This document shows, in pieces, positions 1-6,277 of a stretch of DNA of 64,000 nt. Source of the DNA: Campylobacter gastrosuis (lineage in GTDB: Bacteria; Campylobacterota; Campylobacteria; Campylobacterales; Campylobacteraceae); contig NZ_JANURM010000009.1 in assembly GCF_030249845.1 (NCBI RefSeq), positions 1 through 64,000 on the forward strand, written 5' to 3'. The notes beneath the pieces were generated by a model. It saw only the letters and a list, made by a program, of their open reading frames with translations, did no database searches and was not told the origin of the DNA. Within the stretch, counting starts at the first letter, position 1. Each line of letters opens with the position of its first letter. Both the position numbers and the translations under genes were made by a program.

Positions 1-461
1 CTAGTGAGCCTTTACCGCAAGACCTTAAAGCTATTGTCCAAAATAATGTAAGTAGCGTAAATGTTGAAGTTAATCTCTCTGAGCTTGGCGGACTTGCTAA
101 GACAGACCCACAACTAGCAAAAGAATATCTAGAAATTATCAGAGCAAACCAGGCTCATATCCAAAAAATGGATACCGAGCTGATTGCTATTGAGAAAAAA
201 GAGCAAGAACGACGCTTCATTAGTGACCCAAAAGACAGGGCATACAACAACAGGGGGCAGATTTTTGGTTTTATTGTTATGATGTTTGCTTTATGTATTG
301 TCGGTTTTTCTATTTACAGCCACGAAACAGGGTTTGCCATAACTTCGGTTGTAGGTGTGCTTTTGCTGTCGCTTTATCATATTAGTGGCAAAAAAGAACA
401 AACAGCCATAACTTGGCAAAACGATAAAAAGTCAGACACTCCAAAAAATACAAAGAAATAA
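1..461 (+). CDS. DUF2335-like membrane protein, 5' end outside window
   Basis: The reading frame is open from the first base (codons start at position 3), so the gene begins before the window. The visible 152 residues are a charged, partly helical stretch followed by two hydrophobic segments (around IFGFIVMMFALCIVGF and ITSVVGVLLLSLYH) and a lysine-rich tail. A short charged arm followed by a two-helix membrane hairpin resembles the DUF2335 family of predicted inner-membrane proteins, common in prophages and islands. An ATG at 168 exists but would discard in-frame upstream coding sequence. Function is unknown. The family call is by resemblance only. Confidence 0.6.
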   Translation, partial: SEPLPQDLKAIVQNNVSSVNVEVNLSELGGLAKTDPQLAKEYLEIIRANQAHIQKMDTELIAIEKKEQERRFISDPKDRAYNNRGQIFGFIVMMFALCIVGFSIYSHETGFAITSVVGVLLLSLYHISGKKEQTAITWQNDKKSDTPKNTKK

Positions 462-467
462 TACATT

Positions 468-486
468 GGCACGCTTTTGTGCCTTT
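468..486 (+). terminator. Hairpin after the DUF2335-like gene
   Basis: GGCAC and GTGCC pair around a 6-nt loop and are followed by TTT. The hairpin lies 7 bases after the upstream stop codon, so it could act as a weak terminator. The stem is only 5 bp. Confidence 0.4.
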
Positions 487-505
487 AAACTCACAAGGAT
501 AAACT

Positions 506-796
506 ATGGATGAAAACAAGCGAAGCGACGGCGTAGCCGATGTTTCTAAGGGAAGCGAAGCGACCGAGCAAAATATCATTAAAAAAGTATGTAAAGAGTT
601 AAATTTAACGTATAAGCAATTAGGCGAGGCGATAGGGTATAGTGAAGCGGCTATTAAGGCGGCGATTGCTAAAAATGAAATTAGCGAACCGATGAGGCGT
701 GCTATTGAGCTTTATAAAGAAACGCTAAATTTAAAAGAACAAAATAAGGAGTTTGAGGTATTTAAAGCATTTTTTAAAAACATACTTAAAGATTGA
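506..796 (+). CDS. Small helix-turn-helix protein of the mobile element
   Basis: A 96-aa protein with a good ribosome binding site (AAGGAT, 7 bases before the ATG). Residues about 25-68 (LNLTYKQLGEAIGYSEAAIK) look like a helix-turn-helix of the phage repressor or YdaS/Cro kind, and a charged helix follows. It probably binds DNA as a regulator of the element. The first 20 residues are low-complexity and are encoded by two copies of a 12-base repeat (AAGCGAAGCGAC at 518-529 and 553-564), so the N-terminus may have been extended by insertion of repeat sequence. The partner operator is not evident. Confidence 0.65.
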   Translation: MDENKRSDGVADVSKGSEATEQNIIKKVCKELNLTYKQLGEAIGYSEAAIKAAIAKNEISEPMRRAIELYKETLNLKEQNKEFEVFKAFFKNILKD

Positions 797-797
797 T

Positions 798-821
798 AGG
801 ATATTAAATATCCTATTTTTT
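798..821 (+). terminator. Rho-independent terminator
   Basis: A 7-bp stem (AGGATAT / ATATCCT) with a 3-nt loop is followed by ATTTTTT. It starts one base after the stop codon of the HTH gene and separates it from the strong promoter that follows. Confidence 0.7.
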
Positions 822-853
822 ACTACAAAAATATACAAAACATTCTAAAACTA

Positions 854-882
854 TTGACAAAAGATTATTATTTAGCTATAAT
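854..882 (+). promoter_or_regulatory. Consensus sigma-70 promoter for the hydrophobic peptide gene
   Basis: TTGACA at 854-859 and TATAAT at 877-882 are both exact consensus with 17 bases between them. Predicted transcription start is near 889, about 48 bases before the ATG of the 25-aa peptide. This is the best-matching promoter I found in the window. Confidence 0.85.
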
Positions 883-890
883 GCTTCTAT

Positions 891-1062
891 CAAAAGGATA
901 TTTAATAACCTTTTGAAATAAATAAAAGGAGCAACGATGTTAATATTCTTGCAAGTATTAGCGTTAATTTTGCAAATCCTTTACTGGATTTTGCGAATTA
1001 TCGGGTGGATTTAACCGCCCACCCCGAAAGGGGCGTTAATAAATATTGCATCGTTGCCTTTT
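891..1062 (+). other. Candidate foldback RNA structure that hides the peptide's start site
   Basis: CAAAAGG (891-897) can pair with CCTTTTG (909-915) right at the predicted 5' end. AAAAGGAGCAACGATG (924-939), which is the ribosome binding site plus start codon, is complementary to CATCGTTGCCTTTT (1049-1062) downstream of the gene: 14 base pairs with a 2-nt bulge. A CCCC-GAAA-GGGG hairpin lies at 1022-1033. A 5' hairpin plus a 3' end that masks the start site is the logic of type I toxin mRNAs such as hok or aapA. The pairings are seen; the function is inferred. Confidence 0.6.
937..1014 (+). CDS. 25-aa very hydrophobic peptide, candidate type I toxin
   Basis: The ATG at 937 has a strong ribosome binding site (AAAGGAG, 5-base spacing). 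The product is almost one membrane helix (starts MLIFLQVLALILQ, ends LRIIGWI) with a single arginine and two tryptophans. The ORF is too short for ordinary gene callers, but a consensus promoter, an optimal SD and an unusual self-complementary mRNA all point to it. An opposing promoter lies just downstream. Peptides of this size and hydrophobicity are typical of membrane-acting type I toxins. I do not recognise the family. It could instead be a benign small membrane protein. Confidence 0.6.
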   Translation: MLIFLQVLALILQILYWILRIIGWI

Positions 1063-1065
1063 GAA

Positions 1066-1093
1066 ATTATATCACAAGGAGCTTATATGTCAG
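1066..1093 (-). promoter_or_regulatory. Candidate promoter for an antisense RNA to the 25-aa peptide gene
   Basis: On the minus strand, CTGACA (complement of 1088-1093) lies 16 bases before TATAAT (complement of 1066-1071). A TG one base upstream of the -10 box makes it an extended -10. The predicted start is near 1059, so the RNA would run leftwards, antisense to the 3' UTR and then the peptide gene. No clear terminator was identified. Confidence 0.5.
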
Positions 1094-1173
1094 CAGATGT
1101 TTTAGACGTCTTAATGGTCGTAGCTTTTATCGCTACTTGCATTTGGATTTACCGCACAAAGGGGCAAAAATGA
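1087..1173 (+). CDS. 28-aa single-helix membrane protein
   Basis: The ATG at 1087 follows AAGGAG with 5-6 bases of spacing. The peptide has one hydrophobic segment (VLMVVAFIATCIWIY) and a basic tail (RTKGQK), as in a small bitopic inner-membrane protein. Its stop overlaps the start of the next gene (ATGA at 1170-1173), which suggests translational coupling. The family is unknown. The -35 box of the candidate antisense promoter overlaps its start region. Confidence 0.55.
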   Translation: MSADVLDVLMVVAFIATCIWIYRTKGQK

Positions 1174-1373
1174 AGCCCCAAAGCCCACAAAAAGCAAAAT
1201 TCGCAAAGTATTTAGAGCTTTATAAAATAAGCCCAACCGACAGCGATGAAGTAGCAAGTTATAAAGTGCTTGATTGTGCGTTTGATTTGTTTTGTGCGTT
1301 AGACGCATTAGCAAAAAATCATAATGCAATGAGAGCTAAAATTTTAAACATATTAAACCCAAAAGGAGAATAG
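1170..1373 (+). CDS. 67-aa protein, paralogue of the 73-aa protein at 3506
   Basis: I chose the ATG at 1170 because it overlaps the stop of the upstream small gene and follows AAGGGGC. An upstream in-frame start at 1137 lies inside that gene. The core CAFDLFCALDALAKNHNAMR matches CAFELFCVLEATLSNHTAMR in the protein at 3506-3727, and both then read KIL..L.PK. The two therefore descend from one gene within the same element. Likely a small helical protein. No function is recognised. Confidence 0.7.
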   Translation: MKPQSPQKAKFAKYLELYKISPTDSDEVASYKVLDCAFDLFCALDALAKNHNAMRAKILNILNPKGE

Positions 1374-2066
1374 ATGAATTTAGAAGTTTTTAGAAACGAT
1401 GACTTTGAGATTAGAGTTGCGGTTGATGAAAAAGGCGAACCGCTTTTTTGTTTAGCTGATATTTGTAAAGTTTTAGAACTTGCAAATCCAACTCACGCCG
1501 TAAATGCGATAAAATCGGAGTTTGAGCTACCTACGTTAAATGTAGGTAGCTTTGACACTGGGTATGGCGTTAAAGAATTTACAATGATTACCGAACCCCA
1601 ACTTTACTTCGTGTTAATGCGTAGCGATAAACCAAACGCAAAAGCGTTTCGTAAATGGGTAAATTGTGAAGTCCTGCCAAGCATTAGAAAAACTGGAAGC
1701 TATCATCAAAAACCGCTTAATCAGCTAGATTTTTTGCAAATGCAGTTAAACGTAATAAGACAGCACGATGAAAGAATAACGGCTATCGAGCAAAAGAGCC
1801 AAAAAGACGAAAGACGATTTAGAAATTTAGAAAATACGGCAAAAAGGGACGAGGGATTAAAAGAATACACGACGGCAGTCGGCTTTGGTATCTTAAAAGG
1901 GATTAGCTTAGATAAAAAACAATGTCAAAGACTAGGCACTAAGGCTTCTAAGTTAAGCAAAGAAGCCGGAGTGCTGATAGTAACTATCCCCGACCAAAAA
2001 CACGGCAAAGTCGGCACTTATAGACACGATATTTTAGAAAAAGCGTTTAATGAGCTAAATTTTTAA
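1374..2066 (+). CDS. BRO-N domain protein, antirepressor-like
   Basis: A 230-aa protein that begins right after the preceding stop. Residues about 1-110 have the BRO-N (Bro/phage antirepressor) pattern: a strand-rich start, CLADICKVLELANPTHAV, TEPQLYFVLMRSDKPNAKAF and FRKWVNCEVLPSIRKTGSY. A coiled-coil-like linker and a separate C-terminal domain (about 155-230) follow. BRO-N proteins bind DNA and in phages often act as antirepressors. Position among the early genes of the element fits a regulatory role. The C-terminal domain is not identified. Confidence 0.85.
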   Translation: MNLEVFRNDDFEIRVAVDEKGEPLFCLADICKVLELANPTHAVNAIKSEFELPTLNVGSFDTGYGVKEFTMITEPQLYFVLMRSDKPNAKAFRKWVNCEVLPSIRKTGSYHQKPLNQLDFLQMQLNVIRQHDERITAIEQKSQKDERRFRNLENTAKRDEGLKEYTTAVGFGILKGISLDKKQCQRLGTKASKLSKEAGVLIVTIPDQKHGKVGTYRHDILEKAFNELNF

Positions 2067-2086
2067 CATAGAAACAGGAGCATAAA

Positions 2087-2392
2087 ATGAAATACTACAA
2101 AAAGTTTAAGATACTGCAAGAGTTAGAAGCAAAGGCGGGTAACGGAGCTATTTTTATCATTAACAACCCATACAAAGATTACGGCGTTTCGTTTATAGAG
2201 GGCGGATTTAAACACGGGCGAGATTACAAGGCGACCCTAAGCGTATCAATAGACCAAGGCAGCGTAAAACCTTTCGCAGTAGTGCATTTTACAAATAAAG
2301 GCGTTAAAAAGCTACTTAAAAAAAGCATTAAAGCACGTGCGAGAATTGATGAAATTTGGAAAGAGCATATCATTAATGCAGACAATTACTAA
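2087..2392 (+). CDS. Hypothetical 101-aa protein of the mobile element
   Basis: The ATG is preceded by CAGGAGC. The product is basic and looks like a mixed alpha/beta single domain, with KKLLKKSIKARARIDEIWK near the C-terminus as an amphipathic basic helix. It lies between the BRO gene and recT in the same direction. I do not recognise a family. Its location suggests a role in DNA metabolism or regulation of the element, which is inference only. Confidence 0.6.
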   Translation: MKYYKKFKILQELEAKAGNGAIFIINNPYKDYGVSFIEGGFKHGRDYKATLSVSIDQGSVKPFAVVHFTNKGVKKLLKKSIKARARIDEIWKEHIINADNY

Positions 2393-2443
2393 AAATAAAG
2401 ATGTAGCCTAACCGCCCTTTAAATTATACACAACTAACCTTAC

Positions 2444-2460
2444 GGCGGAATTAATCCGCC
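2444..2460 (+). terminator. Hairpin between the 101-aa gene and recT
   Basis: GGCGGA / TCCGCC form a 6-bp GC-rich stem with a 5-nt loop in the 104-bp gap. No T-run follows on the plus strand, so it could be an attenuator, a processing site or a protein-binding site rather than a terminator. Confidence 0.35.
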
Positions 2461-2496
2461 ACTTCTTACAAAAATAAATTTTTAAAAGGATAAACA

Positions 2497-3462
2497 ATGC
2501 AAATCACACAAAGAGAAAACGAAGCAAGAGCGATTATTAGCTCAAAAATGCCACAAATTAACACAATAGTAGCAAATGACAAGGCAAAAGCCTCAACCTT
2601 TGCAAGTGCTATCGTAAATATGGCAAACGACTATAATTTAAAAAATTGCAAGGTTGAAAGTATCGTAAATACCGCAATGCAAATTGTCCAAATCGGACTA
2701 AATCCGAATAAACTTTTTGGACAAGCTTACGTCGTGCCTTATAAAGACGCCGCCCAGCTACAAATCGGCTATAAAGGCTTAATTGCCTTAGGTATGCGTA
2801 ACGGGTGGCGATTTAGAGCCGTAGCCGTTTATAAGTGCGATACGTTTAATTTAGAGTTTAACGGACTTGATGATAAAATCCACTTCGTGCCAAATTATGA
2901 TGAGCGAAACGATGACGACGGAGCGTGGGTTTATAATAATCTAGTAGGCGTTATTGTTTATGCAAAAGATAGCACAGATAGCGTATTTAGCGACTTTGTA
3001 AGCAAGAAAAAGTTAGAAAAACTTCGCACCGCAAGTCCAAATCAAAAAGCAGGCGTTTTAAGTGGCGTATGGGCTACTTGGAGCGAAGAGATGTATAAAG
3101 CAAAAGCCCTTAAATATGTAGCGACAAGGCTACCGATAAATGATAGATTAACCGAAGCTGTAAGTATGGAGGACGAGCCATTTAGGCAAAACACGCAAGA
3201 GCTACAAATAAAAGAGCAGCCAAAGGATTTAAACCAAATTTTAAAAGAGCAAAAGAGCCAAAAAGAGCCTGAATTTTTAGATTACGATACGACAACGGGC
3301 GAAGTTATGACGCCTAACCCTTATGATTTGCTCCAAGATGAGCTTATAAAGCGTGGAGTGAGTGAAAATAATGCCGAAAATATCGTAACAAGATACACAA
3401 AAGAGCAGGTAAATGCGTTTTTAAATGACCCAAACAGCATTGATAGCTTAATAGAGAGCTAA
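2497..3462 (+). CDS. recT: RecT family single-strand annealing recombinase
   Basis: A 321-aa protein. The N-terminal two thirds match RecT: SIVNTAMQIVQIGLNPNK, AYVVPYKDAAQLQIGYKGL, then GVWATWSEEMYKAKALKYVA and LTEAVSMEDE. RecT anneals complementary single strands and promotes strand invasion during phage-type recombination. The C-terminal 90 residues are charged and less conserved. It sits two genes before an SSB, which RecT proteins commonly work with. No exonuclease partner (RecE type) is in this window; it could lie elsewhere or be absent. Confidence 0.93.
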   Translation: MQITQRENEARAIISSKMPQINTIVANDKAKASTFASAIVNMANDYNLKNCKVESIVNTAMQIVQIGLNPNKLFGQAYVVPYKDAAQLQIGYKGLIALGMRNGWRFRAVAVYKCDTFNLEFNGLDDKIHFVPNYDERNDDDGAWVYNNLVGVIVYAKDSTDSVFSDFVSKKKLEKLRTASPNQKAGVLSGVWATWSEEMYKAKALKYVATRLPINDRLTEAVSMEDEPFRQNTQELQIKEQPKDLNQILKEQKSQKEPEFLDYDTTTGEVMTPNPYDLLQDELIKRGVSENNAENIVTRYTKEQVNAFLNDPNSIDSLIES

Positions 3463-3505
3463 AATAAAAAAATAGACTTGAAATATTAAAAAAAAAGGAG
3501 CAAAA

Positions 3506-3727
3506 ATGCTAGAAAAACAACAAGAGAAATTTACAAATTATTTAGAAGCTAGCGGGATAAAGCTAGATGGTAGTGATGAAGCAGTAGCGCAGAAGTTGCT
3601 TAGTTGTGCTTTTGAGCTGTTTTGCGTGCTAGAAGCAACATTAAGCAACCATACCGCAATGAGAATTAAAATTTTAGACGTGCTATACCCAAAACCGCAA
3701 GAAACACCAAAAAAAGCAAAGGAGTAA
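3506..3727 (+). CDS. 73-aa protein, paralogue of the 67-aa protein at 1170
   Basis: The ATG at 3506 is preceded by AAAGGAGC. The central part (CAFELFCVLEATLSNHTAMR, then KILDVLYPK) is clearly homologous to the product of 1170-1373. The tail is lysine-rich. It sits between recT and ssb with only 2 bases to the ssb start, so it is probably in the same operon. Function unknown. Keeping two copies in a small element suggests either redundancy or a pair that works together. Confidence 0.7.
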   Translation: MLEKQQEKFTNYLEASGIKLDGSDEAVAQKLLSCAFELFCVLEATLSNHTAMRIKILDVLYPKPQETPKKAKE

Positions 3728-3729
3728 CA

Positions 3730-4206
3730 ATGTTTAATAAAATAATCTTAGTTGGCAACCTAACCAAAGATATACAAATCGGCTACTCACAGCAAGGGAC
3801 GGCATATGCAAAGTCAAGTATAGCCGTAACAAAAAAATACAGGACACAAAAAGGCGAATTAGCGGAGGATACTTGTTTTATTGATTTAGTATTTTTTGGT
3901 AAAACCGCCGAAGTAGCAAATCAATATCTAAACAAAGGCTCAAAAATTTTAATTGAAGGACGGCTAAAATTTGATACTTGGATTGATGATTACGGCAAAA
4001 CAAAGTCAAAGCATAGCGTAGCGGTTGAGAGTTTAGAAATGCTAGGCACACCGCAAAAGCAAGATACGCAAGGAGCTTTTAACCAGTATTCACAAAACAA
4101 TCAAAACATTTTTAAAAGCGAACCGCCAAAAGTAGAGATACCAAAGGCAGAAATGCCAAAAGAAGCGGTAATATACGACGAAAACGGCGACGAGATACCA
4201 TTTTAA
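3730..4206 (+). CDS. ssb: Single-stranded DNA-binding protein of the element
   Basis: A 158-aa protein with the OB fold of bacterial SSB at residues 1-105 (MFNKIILVGNLTKDIQI, FFGKTAEVANQYLNKGSKI, EGRLKFDTWIDDYGK). A flexible Q/N/P-rich linker is followed by an acidic tip (YDENGDEIPF) that recruits partner proteins. Length and domain order are normal. As a second SSB next to RecT, it most likely serves replication or recombination of the element rather than the host chromosome. Confidence 0.93.
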   Translation: MFNKIILVGNLTKDIQIGYSQQGTAYAKSSIAVTKKYRTQKGELAEDTCFIDLVFFGKTAEVANQYLNKGSKILIEGRLKFDTWIDDYGKTKSKHSVAVESLEMLGTPQKQDTQGAFNQYSQNNQNIFKSEPPKVEIPKAEMPKEAVIYDENGDEIPF

Positions 4207-4215
4207 AGGATAAAA

Positions 4216-4407
4216 ATGTCAAGTCCAGACAAAGAAAAAAGCGACAACGCATTAAAAGGGTTTTTCGCATTTTGTGAAAAGATAGACGAACACAACGAAA
4301 AAATAAGGTTAGTAGAAAGTATCACAAGACGGCTTTTTAAGCTTGACATTTCAGAGCTTAATTATATTTTAGACGCCGTAAAAGCATTAATAAAGGATAA
4401 AAAATGA
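4216..4407 (+). CDS. Hypothetical 63-aa protein
   Basis: The ATG at 4216 follows AAAGGAT. The product is charged and predicted helical throughout, with no motif I know. Its TGA overlaps the ATG of the next gene (ATGA at 4404-4407), so it is probably translationally coupled to the excisionase-like gene. Confidence 0.6.
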   Translation: MSSPDKEKSDNALKGFFAFCEKIDEHNEKIRLVESITRRLFKLDISELNYILDAVKALIKDKK

Positions 4408-4577
4408 TAAATGACCCTATCACATCAAAAGAGGCGTGCAAACTGCTAAGTTGTGCTTATATCACGCTTTGGCGGTATGTCAAGGACGGCAAATTTAAAA
4501 AATACGCCATTACTCCAAAAACTATCCGCTACTCACGAAGCGAAATTTTAGCGTTTATAAGCTCCACAGCGGTTTAA
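4404..4577 (+). CDS. AlpA/Xis-like excisionase or small DNA-binding regulator
   Basis: A 57-aa ORF starting at ATG 4404 and coupled to the upstream gene by an ATGA overlap. It reads ITSKEACKLLSCAYITLWRY, then VKDGKF and YSRSEILAFI. This is the winged-helix DNA-binding pattern of AlpA or excisionase proteins (helix-turn-helix, G.., then R.S..EI..). It converges on the integrase gene, and their 3' ends overlap by 4 bases. It probably directs integrase towards excision or controls int. Confidence 0.75.
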   Translation: MINDPITSKEACKLLSCAYITLWRYVKDGKFKKYAITPKTIRYSRSEILAFISSTAV

Positions 4578-5773
4578 ATGATTAAGCCGTCTAAAAAGTC
4601 CGCCCACCACTGCATAAGCTCACGCATTTGGCTTAAATTTGTAGCCCTATTGTAGGCGGCGCGGACTTTGTCTTTGTCTTTATGGGCTAAGCAACGCTCA
4701 ATTATATCTATACTTTGTTTATGCTCATCTCTCTTTTCATTTGCAATGGTTGAAAACATAGCCCTAAATCCGTGCGATACTATCTCGTCTTTGCTATACC
4801 CAAGTCGCCTTAACGCCGTATTTAGCGTGTTTTCGCTCATCGCTCTATCTTTACTCAATGCACTACAAAACAGATAACCACTATCATTTAAGCTTACTTG
4901 TCTATACTCTTTTAACATTCTTACTACGCTATCAGATAGCGGCAGCACAAACGCCTCTTTCATTTTCATTTTTAAAGCTTTTACACTCCAAATTTTAGCT
5001 TCTAAGTCAAACTCATCCCAACTTGCGTGGCGTATATTAAAAGGACGCATTGCTGTATAAATCGCTAGTTTTAGGGCTATTTTTGTTTTTAACTCGCCGT
5101 TATACTCATTTATTGCTATTAGTAAATTTCTTATCTCATTTTCATCTGTTATAGTCGGATAGTTTTTTACTTTTGCACTTTTAAAGGCATATTTGAAATT
5201 TATATCAGCGATTATGTTGTGAGCGGTTAGTTGGTAGGTTAGGGCGTATTTGTAAATCTGATTTAGTAGCATAAACACCCGCTTAATCGTTTCAAAATTT
5301 CCATTTTTCTCAATGATTTTTAGCATATCAATGATTTGCGTTGCTTTTATCTCATTTATTGGATAATTGCCTAAGTATGGGCTAACGTGCTTTTTAAAGG
5401 TTATGATTTGCTTTTTATAATAGCTTTGAACAATTGTTGCAGATTTTATTTCTAGCCACTTTAAAGCTACTTCATCAAGCGTGTTTTTATGGTTATTTTT
5501 GCTAATGATAGGGTCGTTGCCGTCAATAATTTCAGCCATTAGCTCTTGACGCTTAACTCTTGCGTTTGCAAGGCTTAAATCAGGATAGTTGCCTAAGGCG
5601 ATACGCCTTATTTTGTTTGTTACTGGGCTTTTATACTCAAACGCAAAAAATTTACGTCCGCTTGGCTCTATAAAAATAAATAAATTTTTGCCGTCAGATT
5701 TTTTATAAACCTTGTCTTTTGGTTTTAATGCTTTAATTGCTGTATCGCTAAGTGGTGCGTTTATCTTTGGCAT
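4574..5773 (-). CDS. P4-type tyrosine site-specific integrase
   Basis: A 399-aa protein. The N-terminus (LSDTAIKALKPKDKVYKKSD, LFIFIEPSGRKFFAFEY) is the arm-type DNA-binding domain (DUF4102-like) of P4 integrases. The catalytic domain shows R in YTAMRPFNIRH, H..R in SHGFRAMFST, H in CLAHKDKDKVR and the nucleophile Y in AAYNRA. It integrates and excises the element at the nearby tRNA gene. The gene reads away from the tRNA, with its start about 200 bp from the tRNA 3' end, as usual for such islands. Full length. Confidence 0.95.
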   Translation of the reverse strand: MPKINAPLSDTAIKALKPKDKVYKKSDGKNLFIFIEPSGRKFFAFEYKSPVTNKIRRIALGNYPDLSLANARVKRQELMAEIIDGNDPIISKNNHKNTLDEVALKWLEIKSATIVQSYYKKQIITFKKHVSPYLGNYPINEIKATQIIDMLKIIEKNGNFETIKRVFMLLNQIYKYALTYQLTAHNIIADINFKYAFKSAKVKNYPTITDENEIRNLLIAINEYNGELKTKIALKLAIYTAMRPFNIRHASWDEFDLEAKIWSVKALKMKMKEAFVLPLSDSVVRMLKEYRQVSLNDSGYLFCSALSKDRAMSENTLNTALRRLGYSKDEIVSHGFRAMFSTIANEKRDEHKQSIDIIERCLAHKDKDKVRAAYNRATNLSQMRELMQWWADFLDGLII

Positions 5774-5786
5774 ATCTTACCTTTTT

Positions 5787-5831
5787 ACGGATATTTTTTA
5801 ACGGATATTTTCCAGTCCGCTAAAATATCCG
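5787..5831 (-). repeat. Repeated motif in the integrase promoter region
   Basis: ACGGATATTTT occurs directly repeated at 5787-5797 and 5801-5811, spaced 14 bases apart, and inverted as AAAATATCCG at 5822-5831. The sites lie just upstream of the int start, between int and the tRNA. They could be integrase arm sites, Xis sites or an operator for int autoregulation. Confidence 0.6.
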
Positions 5832-5970
5832 ATAAAACTTGTGAAAAATGTTGTTAAACACTGAAAATAATTGTAATAAAAAGAGATAAATAAAAGGTAA
5901 CAGGATAGCCTTTTTACCGCATTTTTTGAAAGATTTTGAAGTAAATTGAAATGCTTTGAAAAGCTAGAAG

Positions 5971-6047
5971 TGGTGGGTTCACCAGGACTCGAACCTGGGA
6001 CCATCCGGTTATGAGCCGGATGCTCTAACCAACTGAGCTATGAACCC
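5971..6047 (-). tRNA. tRNA-Met (anticodon CAT)
   Basis: A full cloverleaf on the minus strand: acceptor stem GGGTTCA / TGAACCC, D arm GCTCAGTTGGTTAGAGC, anticodon stem CCGG around loop CTCATAA with the CAT anticodon at complement(6011-6013), T loop GGTTCGAGTCC, and an encoded CCA at complement(5971-5973). It has elongator rather than initiator features, since the acceptor has a normal G-C first pair. A lysidine-type tRNA-Ile(CAT) cannot be excluded. Its 3' end faces the integrase and is the likely attachment site. Confidence 0.95.
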
Positions 6048-6085
6048 ACTTGTCAAAAGAAGTTGAGATTATACAAAAATAAAGC

Positions 6086-6241
6086 TTATTTGTAACTAAA
6101 ATTTTTAAATCCAGTGCCGTTTTTGTCAAAATTCTGCGAAAAACTGCCGAAATTTTGAGCCTTGCCACCGTGCATATCTATCTTTTGCTCACTTGCTTTT
6201 GCAAATAAAAACAAAACAAAAATTAAAGCCAAAATTCTCAC
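6086..6241 (-). CDS. 51-aa small exported protein with GTG start
   Basis: A GTG at complement(6239-6241) follows AGGAG with a usable spacing; the overlapping ATG is followed at once by TGA and cannot be used. The product has a signal peptide (VRILALIFVLFLFAKAS) and a short mature part rich in G, N, S and F (HGGKAQNFGSFSQNFDKNG). It lies just after the ppa terminator on the same strand. No family recognised. It probably goes to the periplasm. Confidence 0.55.
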   Translation of the reverse strand: MRILALIFVLFLFAKASEQKIDMHGGKAQNFGSFSQNFDKNGTGFKNFSYK

Positions 6242-6252
6242 ATAAACTCCTA

Positions 6253-6273
6253 AAAAAGCCCCAAAAAAGGGGC
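6253..6273 (-). terminator. Terminator of ppa
   Basis: On the minus strand GCCCC-TTTTTT-GGGGC is followed by CTTTTTTA-type sequence, within 20 bases of the ppa stop codon. The T-run immediately precedes the ribosome binding site of the 51-aa exported protein, so that gene depends on readthrough or its own start. Confidence 0.75.
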
Positions 6274-6277
6274 AAAA

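Larger units (their letters stand above)
1..5974. mobile_element. Right part of an integrative element inserted at tRNA-Met
   Basis: Phage-type genes (HTH regulator, BRO-N, RecT, SSB, Xis-like, integrase) end at the 3' end of a tRNA gene. The integrase points away from the tRNA and is the last gene before it. The left end and the second attachment site are outside the window. No capsid, terminase or conjugation genes are visible here, so I cannot tell whether it is a prophage, a satellite or an integrative island. Confidence 0.85.

Noticed and set aside
1137..1169. Upstream start (1137) for the 67-aa gene
   Set aside because: The extra residues lie inside the 28-aa gene; ATG 1170 with the ATGA overlap is better supported.
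5798..6004. 68-aa minus-strand ORF
   Set aside because: It runs into the tRNA gene and the int promoter repeats; no coding signal.
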